The notes beneath the pieces were generated by a model. The model did no database searches. It was not told where the DNA came from and saw only the letters and a program-made list of their open reading frames with translations. Made by a program: the position numbers and the translations under genes. From Arenicellales bacterium (lineage in GTDB: Bacteria > Pseudomonadota > Gammaproteobacteria > Arenicellales > UBA868), in contig JAPKAJ010000049.1 in assembly GCA_028825345.1 (NCBI GenBank), forward strand, positions 1 through 12,733: a stretch of 12,733 nt of DNA, given 5' to 3'. Below are positions 6,831 through 12,733 of this stretch, piece after piece. Position 1 is the stretch's first letter, and every line of letters starts with the position of its first letter.

Positions 6831-6860
6831 GACAGACCGGCGCAAGCCGGTCTTGTCTTT
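6831..6860 (+). terminator. Rho-independent terminator between phaP and phaA
   Basis: GACCGGC (6835-6841) and GCCGGTC (6846-6852) form a perfect 7-bp GC-rich stem closed by a GCAA tetraloop. An outer GACA/TGTC extension is present, and the sequence ends TTGTCTTT. The U-tract is interrupted, so some read-through into phaA is plausible. Confidence 0.8.
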
Positions 6861-6987
6861 ACCGGGGCGCTCGCGCGCTTGCGGCGCTTTCACTGTATTG
6901 GGTGACGCCGCTACAACGCACTGGCAAGTTAAGAATACGATAGTGTGACGCCCAGGTACGATCGCCAGGACCGCCCGAATATTTTCC

Positions 6988-7014
6988 AAAAGACAAAAGA
7001 CAAAAGACAAAAGA
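6988..7014 (+). repeat. Four tandem AAAAGAC heptamers before phaA
   Basis: AAAAGAC repeats three times exactly, followed by a fourth copy lacking the final C (6988-6994, 6995-7001, 7002-7008, 7009-7014). The array ends 5 bases before the phaA ATG and therefore contains its purine-rich ribosome-binding region. Confidence 0.9.
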
Positions 7015-7019
7015 ATAAG

Positions 7020-8204
7020 ATGAAAACTGAAACCGAAGTGGTAATTGTCAGTGCAGCGCGAACTGCGACCGGCGCCTTTAACGGCGGCTTGAGTACTTTG
7101 CCAGCGAGTGAACTGGGTCGTGTCGCCATGGTGGCCGCGTTGGACCGTGCCGGCGTTGCGCCGCAAGAGGTCTCCGAGGTAGTGATGGGCCAGGTGCTCA
7201 CGGCAGGGACGGGCCAGAACCCGGCTCGCCAGGCTGCTATTGGAGCCGGCATTCCGGTGGAGAAGACTGCGCTGGTAATCAATCAGCTGTGCGGCTCGGG
7301 ATTACGCGCCATCGCGTTGGGATACCAGGCGATCCGCAATGGCGACAGTGATATCGTCTTGGCCGGTGGTCAGGAGAGCATGAGCCAGGCCCCACACTGC
7401 GCACACTTGCGTAATGGACAGAAACTCGGATCCTTGGAAATGGTCGATAGCATGATCGTTGATGGGCTGTGGGATGCTTTCAATGGCTACCACATGGGCA
7501 ATACCGCCGAGAACGTCGCAAGCCAGTTTGCCATTTCCCGCAAGACCCAGGATGCCTTTGCTGCTGCGTCGCAGCAAAAAGCCGAGGCTGCGCAAAAAGC
7601 CGGGCGTTTTGCGCAGGAGATTACTCCGGTCACGATAAAGGGCCGCAAGGGTGATACCGTTGTGGATACCGACGAACACCCACGTCATGGCACCACAGCA
7701 GAAGCGCTGGCGGGTCTGAGACCCGCCTTTGATAAGGCGGGCACCGTGACTGCAGGCAATGCCTCGGGAATCAACGACGGCGCTGCTGTCACCGTGCTGA
7801 TGAGCGCAAGCTCGGCCAGCGCTCGAGGCATCACACCGTTGGCCCGAATCGTCTCCTGGTCGACTGCTGGTGTGGATCCCTCAATTATGGGAACCGGACC
7901 GATTCCCGCCAGTCGCCAGGCTCTGGAAAAGGCGGGTTGGGAGGCAGGCGATCTTGATTTGGTCGAGGCGAACGAGGCGTTCGCAGCGCAGGCTTGTGCC
8001 GTGAACCAGGAAATGGCGTGGGATACCGACATGGTCAACGTCAATGGCGGCGCGATTGCGCTTGGGCATCCGATCGGCGCTTCCGGTGCCCGGGTTCTGA
8101 CGACCTTACTCTACGAGATGGGTCGACGTGACGTGCGGCGCGGTCTTGCCACGCTGTGCATCGGTGGCGGTATGGGAATCGCCATGTGCGTAGAGCGCCC
8201 CTGA
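7020..8204 (+). CDS. phaA: Acetyl-CoA acetyltransferase (beta-ketothiolase)
   Basis: PhaA condenses two acetyl-CoA into acetoacetyl-CoA, the first step of PHB synthesis. The 394-residue protein has all thiolase landmarks: nucleophile Cys91 in NQLCGSGLRAI, His350 in NGGAIALGHPIGASGAR and Cys380 in ATLCIGGGMGIA. Spacing is the same as in Zoogloea ramigera thiolase (89, 348, 378). The NEAFAAQ motif lies at about 318-324. The frame remains open upstream to a GTG at 6945, but those 25 residues are encoded largely by the heptamer repeat and are unlike thiolases, so the ATG at 7020 is chosen. The repeat-derived purine-rich stretch serves in place of a classical Shine-Dalgarno sequence. It sits between the phaP terminator and phaB, 63 bases before the latter; co-transcription with phaB is likely. 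I found no convincing separate phaA promoter in 6861-6987. Confidence 0.97.
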   Translation: MKTETEVVIVSAARTATGAFNGGLSTLPASELGRVAMVAALDRAGVAPQEVSEVVMGQVLTAGTGQNPARQAAIGAGIPVEKTALVINQLCGSGLRAIALGYQAIRNGDSDIVLAGGQESMSQAPHCAHLRNGQKLGSLEMVDSMIVDGLWDAFNGYHMGNTAENVASQFAISRKTQDAFAAASQQKAEAAQKAGRFAQEITPVTIKGRKGDTVVDTDEHPRHGTTAEALAGLRPAFDKAGTVTAGNASGINDGAAVTVLMSASSASARGITPLARIVSWSTAGVDPSIMGTGPIPASRQALEKAGWEAGDLDLVEANEAFAAQACAVNQEMAWDTDMVNVNGGAIALGHPIGASGARVLTTLLYEMGRRDVRRGLATLCIGGGMGIAMCVERP

Positions 8205-8267
8205 GTCACCCCCCCCGAGTAAACAGTTTTTCACCATATTTTCAGTCGTTCAAGGAGTTAGATACAT

Positions 8268-8990
8268 ATGTCACACACAGCAATAGTTACCGGCGGGACA
8301 AGGGGTATTGGTGCCGCCATCTCGACAGCGTTGAGTGAAGTGGGTCACCGTGTTGCCGCCACCTATGCCAGCAACGACCAGGCGGCCCAGGCATTTAACA
8401 GCGAAACCGGAATCGCCGTATACAAGTTCGACGTTGCCGATTTCGACCAGTGCGCCACGGGTATAGAGCGCATCGAGGCGGATCTTGGCCCGGCCGATAT
8501 ACTGGTGAACAATGCCGGCATTACCCGAGACGGAACTTTGCACCGCATGGATTTCGAGCAGTGGAATGCAGTTCTGCAGACCAATCTATCTTCGTGCTAC
8601 AACATGTGTCGCAACGTGATTGAAGGTATGCGTGAGCGTGGATTCGGGCGCATCGTCAACATCGGTTCGATCAATGGCCAGGCGGGACAGTATGGCCAGG
8701 TCAACTATGCAGCGGCCAAGTCGGGTATCCATGGGTTTACCAAGGCGCTGGCTCTGGAAGGCGCTGCTAAAGGCATCACAGTTAATGCCATTGCCCCCGG
8801 TTATGTGGATACCGATATGGTGCGCGCGGTACCGCACAAAGTGCTGGAAAAAATTATTGCCACTATCCCTGTCGGACGACTGGGTTACGCCAGTGACATC
8901 GCCCGTGCGGTGATGTTTCTGGTTGCCGATGACGCGACTTTCATGACCGGGTCCACGCTGTCGATCAATGGCGGTCAGCACATGTACTGA
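8268..8990 (+). CDS. phaB: Acetoacetyl-CoA reductase (SDR family)
   Basis: PhaB reduces acetoacetyl-CoA to (R)-3-hydroxybutyryl-CoA, usually with NADPH, providing the monomer for PhaC/PhaE. It is a 240-residue short-chain dehydrogenase/reductase. The Rossmann glycine motif is TGGTRGIG at 8-15, the NNAG motif is at 81-84, and the catalytic residues are Ser134, Tyr147 and Lys151 (YAAAK). The segments DILVNNAGITRD and the C-terminal LSINGGQHMY are typical of PhaB. FabG is a close relative, but the C-terminal NGGQHMY, the position between phaA and phaR and the presence of the other pha genes favour PhaB. A clear AAGGAG ribosome binding site lies 10 bases before the ATG. A run of eight C residues (8209-8216) occurs in the phaA-phaB gap. 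Confidence 0.95.
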   Translation: MSHTAIVTGGTRGIGAAISTALSEVGHRVAATYASNDQAAQAFNSETGIAVYKFDVADFDQCATGIERIEADLGPADILVNNAGITRDGTLHRMDFEQWNAVLQTNLSSCYNMCRNVIEGMRERGFGRIVNIGSINGQAGQYGQVNYAAAKSGIHGFTKALALEGAAKGITVNAIAPGYVDTDMVRAVPHKVLEKIIATIPVGRLGYASDIARAVMFLVADDATFMTGSTLSINGGQHMY

Positions 8991-9023
8991 TGCGCTGTTG
9001 CCACGGTGGGCCCCCGGCTGGTG

Positions 9024-9048
9024 GTATTATTGCGTTGCACAATAATAC
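9024..9048. promoter_or_regulatory. 25-bp palindrome upstream of phaR, candidate autoregulatory operator
   Basis: Perfect 9-bp arms GTATTATTG and CAATAATAC flank a 7-base centre, so that TGCGTTGCA occupies 9031-9039. It lies 13 bases before the phaR start codon and contains -10-like TATTAT. The core matches the boxes in the phaE/phaP region. An operator through which PhaR represses itself is the natural reading; a transcribed hairpin just ahead of the ribosome binding site is an alternative. Confidence 0.65.
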
Positions 9049-9060
9049 AGGGAACCGGCG

Positions 9061-9570
9061 ATGAGCACGCGTACGATCAAGAAGTACCCCAACCGGCGAC
9101 TCTACGACACTGAGCTCAGCCACTACATTACCGTGTCCGACCTGCGACAACTGATTGTCGAAGGCGAAGAATTCATAGTGATCGATGTTGCCAGTGGCGA
9201 TAACATCACCCGCAGAGTGTTGCTGCAGATCATCAACGAGCAGGAGAGCTCCGGCCAGCCGCTGTTCACCACTGAGATTCTCACCAACCTCATCCGCTTC
9301 TACGGCGGTACCACTCAGAAGATGTTCACCGACTATCTTGAGCGTAGTCTGGGGTTGTTTGCCGACCAGCAGCAGGCTTATCAGGATCGCCTGGCAGATT
9401 TTCTGGGCCAGACGTCCGTGGGCACAATGTCCGAGATGGCTCGTCGCAACCTTGAAGTGTGGCAGGATGTGCAAGACAATTTTCTGCGTTCGGCAGGCCT
9501 GGTCAAAAGCACTGATCATCCCCGCACCAAGCGGTCCAGCAAGGCCGGCAAGAAGCCCACTAAGGACTGA
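9061..9570 (+). CDS. phaR: Polyhydroxyalkanoate synthesis repressor PhaR
   Basis: PhaR binds both DNA and PHB: free protein represses phasin genes and itself, and nascent polymer titrates it away. The 169-residue product begins with the hallmark PHB_acc_N DNA-binding domain, IKKYPNRRLYDTELSHYIT followed by VSDLRQLI and IDVASGDNITRRVLLQII. A PHB_acc region follows at about 66-140 (EILTNLIRFYGGTTQKMFTDYLE, then RNLEVWQDVQDNFL). It ends with a short basic tail (HPRTKRSSKAGKKPTKD). An AGGGA ribosome binding site precedes the ATG. A 25-bp palindrome directly upstream suggests autoregulation. The next gene starts 2 bases after its stop, so phaR is linked translationally to a TPP enzyme, an unusual partner. 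There is no phaZ or second phasin in view. Confidence 0.97.
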   Translation: MSTRTIKKYPNRRLYDTELSHYITVSDLRQLIVEGEEFIVIDVASGDNITRRVLLQIINEQESSGQPLFTTEILTNLIRFYGGTTQKMFTDYLERSLGLFADQQQAYQDRLADFLGQTSVGTMSEMARRNLEVWQDVQDNFLRSAGLVKSTDHPRTKRSSKAGKKPTKD

Positions 9571-9572
9571 AC

Positions 9573-11249
9573 GTGTCCGTACCGCTGCCACCCGCTCGTA
9601 CCGGCGGCCAGATTCTTATCCAGGCGTTATGTCAGCAACAGGTAAGGCATGTTTTCTGCGTGCCGGGCGAAAGTTATCTCAGCGCGCTGGATGCGTTGCA
9701 CGATACGGCTGATATCACCACTGTCGTTTGCCGCCACGAGGGCGGTGCCGCGATGATGGCCGAAGCTCGTGGCAAACTCACGGGGCGTCCAGGTGTGTGT
9801 TTTGTGACTCGTGGTCCCGGCGCGACCAACGCGGCATCCGGTATTCACGTGGCAGCCCAGGATTCCACGGCACTGGTATTACTCATTGGCCAGGTGAGTC
9901 GTGATGCACTTGGACGCGAGGCCTTTCAGGAGATCGACTACGGGCTTTTCTACAACGCTCTGGCCAAGCACGTCGAGCAAGTGCACGATGTCGCTCGGTT
10001 GCCCGAAGTCATAAGCCGGGCTTTTCATACCGCCTGCAATGGCCGTCCCGGTCCGGTTGTTGTGGTGTTGCCTGAAGATGTTCTGACCGACAGTGCACAG
10101 GTAGTTGACCTGCCAGCGTACCACCGCCTTCATAGCGAACCTGCGTCGGCGGACATGGCGCGGTTTGCAACATTGCTGGCAAATGCCCGCCAGCCGGTGT
10201 TACTGGCCGGTGGGCGCAACTGGAGCCCAGCGTCGCGTACGGCATTGCATGAATTTGCCCAACGCTGGCAGTTACCGGTGACTGCACCATTTCGTTACCA
10301 GGATGTATTTGACAACACCGATGCACAGTACGTGGGTGACGTCGGTATTGGTATGAACCCGCAGCTGGAAAGTGCGCTCACCGAGGCTGATCTTGTGATT
10401 GCCCTGGGAATACGCCTGGGCGAGGTCACCACGGGTAATTACACACGCTTGCGTGTGCCGCTGCCTTATCAGCAGCTGGTGCACGTTTACCCTGGTGTCG
10501 AGGAGTTGGGGCGGGTTTATTACCCAACGCTGGCTTTTCCCGTGTCGGCGCCGGTGTTTGCGCTGGCATTGTCGGCGCTGCAGCCCCCAGCCCAATTGCC
10601 CTGGGCAGCCCATGCCCCGGAACTGCGCGATAGCTACCTACGCTGGACGACGCCGGCCGATACCCCCGATGCTGTCAATCTGGCGAAGGTGGTGGCGCAT
10701 CTTAGCGAGACATTGGCCGATGACGCCATCGTCTGCGCCGGTGCCGGCAACAATACCGGTTGGTTGCACCGCTATTTTCGACACCGCGGCACTGGGCGGC
10801 AGTTGGCATCGACTTCAGGATCGATGGGTTATGGCATTCCGGCCGCGATTGCTGCCGCACTGGTATTTCCCAAGCGCCAGGTGATTTGTGTGGTTGGCGA
10901 TGGCGACTTTCAGATGACTGGGCAGGAGATCGCCACCGCAGTGCAGTATGAGCTGTCGATTGTGATTATCGTGATCAACAACGCAATGCTGGGCACTATC
11001 CGTATGCACCAGGAGATGCGTTATCCCGGTCGGATCAGCCACACCGATCTGAGTAATCCGAATTTTTGTGCGTTGGCGGCGGCTCATGGCCTTGGCAGCG
11101 AGCGGGTCAGCACTACCGACGGATTTGCCCCGGCGCTGCAGCGCGCCCTGGCCGCCTCGAGTAGCACCTTGATTGAACTGATCACCGACGCCGAGGCAAT
11201 CGCCCATACCACGACCCTGACCAAACTGCGCGCACGATCCAGTCTATAA
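9573..11249 (+). CDS. Thiamine-diphosphate-dependent enzyme, acetolactate-synthase-like
   Basis: This 558-residue protein has the three-domain plan of the ALS/pyruvate-oxidase/decarboxylase family. The PYR domain carries the cofactor-activating Glu56 in CRHEGGAAMMAEA and the GPGATNAASGIHVAAQDSTAL segment at 81-101. A central domain (about 190-340) follows. The PP domain has the TPP-magnesium motif GDGDFQ (442-447) to NN (469-470). Glu and the GDG...NN motif are intact, so it should be active. Substrate is unknown. It lacks clear ilvB neighbours (no small regulatory ALS subunit), so I would not call it acetolactate synthase; 2-oxoacid decarboxylase or another carboligase remain possible. The start is GTG at 9573, preceded by AAGGA overlapping the phaR end, 2 bases after phaR. 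The creatininase-family gene begins 32 bases downstream, which suggests a shared function. Confidence 0.88.
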   Translation: MSVPLPPARTGGQILIQALCQQQVRHVFCVPGESYLSALDALHDTADITTVVCRHEGGAAMMAEARGKLTGRPGVCFVTRGPGATNAASGIHVAAQDSTALVLLIGQVSRDALGREAFQEIDYGLFYNALAKHVEQVHDVARLPEVISRAFHTACNGRPGPVVVVLPEDVLTDSAQVVDLPAYHRLHSEPASADMARFATLLANARQPVLLAGGRNWSPASRTALHEFAQRWQLPVTAPFRYQDVFDNTDAQYVGDVGIGMNPQLESALTEADLVIALGIRLGEVTTGNYTRLRVPLPYQQLVHVYPGVEELGRVYYPTLAFPVSAPVFALALSALQPPAQLPWAAHAPELRDSYLRWTTPADTPDAVNLAKVVAHLSETLADDAIVCAGAGNNTGWLHRYFRHRGTGRQLASTSGSMGYGIPAAIAAALVFPKRQVICVVGDGDFQMTGQEIATAVQYELSIVIIVINNAMLGTIRMHQEMRYPGRISHTDLSNPNFCALAAAHGLGSERVSTTDGFAPALQRALAASSSTLIELITDAEAIAHTTTLTKLRARSSL

Positions 11250-11281
11250 GTGCGACCGCTTATCCCAGCAGGAGATTAACC

Positions 11282-12028
11282 ATGCTATTGCAACTGGCCG
11301 CTTGGCCCGAGGTAGAGGCCTACTTGCGCTCGTCAACGGCGATCATCGTTCCGATCGGCTCGACTGAGCAGCACGGCCCCAATGGGTTGATTGGTACCGA
11401 TGCGATTTGCCCCGAAGCTGTCGCTCGCGAGATGGCGCGACGTATCACGGTGCTCATTGGTCCCACACTGGCGGTGGGCATGGCCCAGCATCATCTGGCC
11501 TTTCCCGGTTCGATTGCGCTGCGTCCCTCCACACTGTTGGCGCTGGTGCGAGATGTCACAGAGTCACTGCTTTGCCAAGGTTTCACCCATGTGTATTTTC
11601 TCAATGGCCATGGCGGCAATATTGCCACTGTGACGGCGGCCTTTTCAGAGATCTGGTCCAGCGCAAGCTTTGCTGGCAGCGATACACCCGCGCCGCGCCT
11701 GAGACTTCGCAACTGGTATATCGGCCGACGGGTCGGCGCGTTGTCGCGCAAACTGTTCGGCGACGCCGAAGGCAGCCATGCCACGCCCTCTGAAGTGTCC
11801 CTCAGTTGGTATGCGCATCCCGAAGCCGTCAAGGATGTAACGCTAAGCCCCGAACGTGCTGCCAATGGCCAGATTCGGGATGCCGCCGATTACCGTCGCT
11901 GTTTTCCCGATGGGCGTATCGGTTCCAACCCTGGTCTTGCCAGCGTTGCTCACGGTGAGCGTATTCTTGAAGCGGCGGTAGCCGATACCCTCGAGGATTT
12001 TGAAGCCTTCACGGCCCCCGATAACTGA
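11282..12028 (+). CDS. Creatininase-family metal-dependent amidohydrolase
   Basis: The family includes creatinine amidohydrolase, FAPy/F420-pathway formamide hydrolases and the mycofactocin peptidase MftE, all cutting C-N bonds with a dinuclear metal site. This 248-residue protein carries the expected ligands: Glu29, His31 and Asp40 in GSTEQHGPNGLIGTDA, His110 in the FLNGHGGN loop (107-113), and a later acidic residue in the GSHATPSEVS segment, most likely Glu171. The AFPGSI segment at 73-78 is also typical. Length matches the family. A good AGGAG ribosome binding site lies 7 bases before the ATG. The true substrate is unknown; linkage to a TPP enzyme suggests a shared catabolic or biosynthetic step rather than creatinine metabolism. 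Confidence 0.88.
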   Translation: MLLQLAAWPEVEAYLRSSTAIIVPIGSTEQHGPNGLIGTDAICPEAVAREMARRITVLIGPTLAVGMAQHHLAFPGSIALRPSTLLALVRDVTESLLCQGFTHVYFLNGHGGNIATVTAAFSEIWSSASFAGSDTPAPRLRLRNWYIGRRVGALSRKLFGDAEGSHATPSEVSLSWYAHPEAVKDVTLSPERAANGQIRDAADYRRCFPDGRIGSNPGLASVAHGERILEAAVADTLEDFEAFTAPDN

Positions 12029-12049
12029 TTACCCGCCCCAAGCCGATTT

Positions 12050-12403
12050 ATGAACAACGCCTTTATCGAAACCCTGTCGAGCGCGATCGATGAGTTTGCG
12101 AAGGAGCGCGATTGGCAGCAGTTTCATTCTCCTAAGAACCTTTCCATGGCGCTGATTGTCGAGGCGGCAGAACTGGTGGAACACTTCCAGTGGCTAAGTG
12201 AGCGCCAAAGCGAGGAATTGGACCATGACCGGCGCGCGGCCGTAGCCGAGGAGTTGGCCGATATATTGATCTACACCTTGCGCCTGGCTTCGCAGATGGA
12301 GATTGATCTGGGCAGCGCTGCATGGGCCAAACTGGAAAAGAACCGACACAGATACCCGGTGGAAAAAGCCCGCGGGACAGCGCGCAAGTACACTGAGTTG
12401 TAA
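12050..12403 (+). CDS. MazG-like nucleotide pyrophosphohydrolase (RS21-C6/dCTPase type)
   Basis: This 117-residue all-alpha NTP pyrophosphohydrolase is expected to hydrolyse noncanonical or excess (d)NTPs to the monophosphate. The metal-binding EXXE...EXXD pattern is complete: Glu38 and Glu41 in EAAELVEHFQW, then Glu68 and Asp71 in EELADILIY. The preceding DWQQFHSPKNLSMAL (21-35) is characteristic of the RS21-C6/DCTPP1-like subgroup rather than of full-length two-domain MazG. The KYTEL terminus follows a conserved NRHRYPVEKARG region also seen in this group. It lies 21 bases after the creatininase-family gene on the same strand, with a weak ribosome binding site, and ends 12 bases from the convergent acyl-CoA ligase gene. 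Whether it belongs functionally with the preceding genes or is a housekeeping gene is open. Confidence 0.92.
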   Translation: MNNAFIETLSSAIDEFAKERDWQQFHSPKNLSMALIVEAAELVEHFQWLSERQSEELDHDRRAAVAEELADILIYTLRLASQMEIDLGSAAWAKLEKNRHRYPVEKARGTARKYTEL

Positions 12404-12415
12404 ATACCCCCGCGC

Positions 12416-12733
12416 TCAGGCGCAGAAGGTTTTGGCGTATCTTTCACGCAGAATATTTTTTTGCACCTTACCCATCGCGTTGCGCGGCAGTTCATCAACC
12501 GAATAAATCTGTCGCGGTACTTTGAAGCCTGCCAGGCTGGCTTTAAGGGCTTCGATCACACTATCTGCGTCAAGAGCGCTGCCTGGCGTGACGCAGATAA
12601 CCGCCACCAGGCCTTCACCGAGGTCTGCGTGTGGGACGCCGATCACTGCGGCCTCGTTGACTCCGTCCAGTGCGTTGATCGCTTCCTCGATCTCTTTGGG
12701 GTAGACATTCAATCCGCCACTGATCACCAGATC
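12416..12733 (-). CDS. Acyl-CoA synthetase (ANL superfamily), malonyl-CoA-synthetase-like, C-terminal part
   Basis: The frame is open to the right edge, so only the last 105 residues are visible. They form the mobile C-terminal lid of an adenylate-forming ligase. DLVISGGLNVYPKEIEEAI is the hinge and start of the lid. HADLGEGLVAVI and VDELPRNAMGKVQKNILRERY follow, including the catalytic Lys in NAMGKVQK (codon 12469-12467). The combination NVYPKE(I/V)E and PRNxMGKVQKN(I/V)LR is strongly reminiscent of malonyl-CoA synthetase (MatB), which makes malonyl-CoA from malonate. Other short-chain or medium-chain ligases share parts of it, and the substrate-binding domain is out of view. No terminator is visible in the 12-base gap to the convergent MazG-like gene. 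Confidence 0.9.
   Translation of the reverse strand, partial: DLVISGGLNVYPKEIEEAINALDGVNEAAVIGVPHADLGEGLVAVICVTPGSALDADSVIEALKASLAGFKVPRQIYSVDELPRNAMGKVQKNILRERYAKTFCA

Noticed and set aside
6945..7019. 25-residue extension of PhaA from a GTG at 6945
   Set aside because: Largely encoded by the heptamer repeat and unlike thiolase N-termini; MKTETEVVIVSAART is a normal start.
8209..8216. Run of eight C residues between phaA and phaB as a phase-variation tract
   Set aside because: It lies between genes, outside any coding frame and more than 25 bases from the phaB ribosome binding site. No promoter spacing can be tied to it.
9692..9700. TGCGTTGCA inside the TPP-enzyme gene as a fifth PhaR box
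   Set aside because: It is within coding sequence (codons for Asp-Ala-Leu-His), lacks the ATTG/CAAT flanks, and one or two chance matches are expected in a window this size.
9573..11249. Naming the TPP enzyme IlvB (acetolactate synthase)
   Set aside because: Only general ALS-superfamily motifs are visible, no regulatory subunit gene is adjacent, and the neighbours do not suggest branched-chain amino acid synthesis.

Overview
The window reads as chromosomal DNA of a gammaproteobacterium. The argS gene followed directly by a SPOR-domain gene, and a class III (PhaC/PhaE) polyhydroxyalkanoate synthase in an arrangement resembling Allochromatium-type bacteria, point that way. This assignment is inference from gene content. 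I see no phage genes, insertion sequences, tRNA, rRNA or CRISPR arrays. Coding density is high.

Layout. (1) Positions 1-1825, minus strand: the start of a DUF4870 membrane protein that runs off the left edge, a 70-residue cold-shock protein with a recognisable promoter and ribosome binding site, and a NudC-type NADH pyrophosphatase. (2) Positions 1918-4278, plus strand: arginyl-tRNA synthetase and a SPOR-domain, FtsN-like membrane protein. (3) Positions 4290-9570: a complete polyhydroxybutyrate (PHB) locus. phaE-phaC lie on the minus strand, overlapping by 4 bp. They diverge from phaP-phaA-phaB-phaR on the plus strand. (4) Positions 9573-12403, plus strand: a thiamine-diphosphate enzyme starting 2 bp after phaR, a creatininase-family amidohydrolase and a MazG-like nucleotide pyrophosphohydrolase. 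(5) Positions 12416-12733, minus strand: the C-terminus of a malonyl-CoA-synthetase-like acyl-CoA ligase.

How the genes work together. PhaA condenses two acetyl-CoA, PhaB reduces acetoacetyl-CoA to (R)-3-hydroxybutyryl-CoA, and PhaC/PhaE polymerises it. PhaP coats the granule and PhaR senses polymer and represses. The regulatory DNA supports this circuit: 9-bp boxes of the form TGCNNTGCA occur at 6234-6242, 6351-6359 and 6378-6386 in the phaE/phaP divergent region, and at 9031-9039 inside a 25-bp palindrome just before phaR. A strong hairpin terminator separates phaP from phaA, which would allow phasin mRNA to exceed phaAB mRNA.

Most interesting points: the four-box candidate PhaR regulon; a PhaE with a long, strongly basic, histone-like C-terminal tail; four tandem 7-bp repeats abutting the phaA start codon; and coupling of phaR to a TPP enzyme plus creatininase-family pair of unknown substrate.
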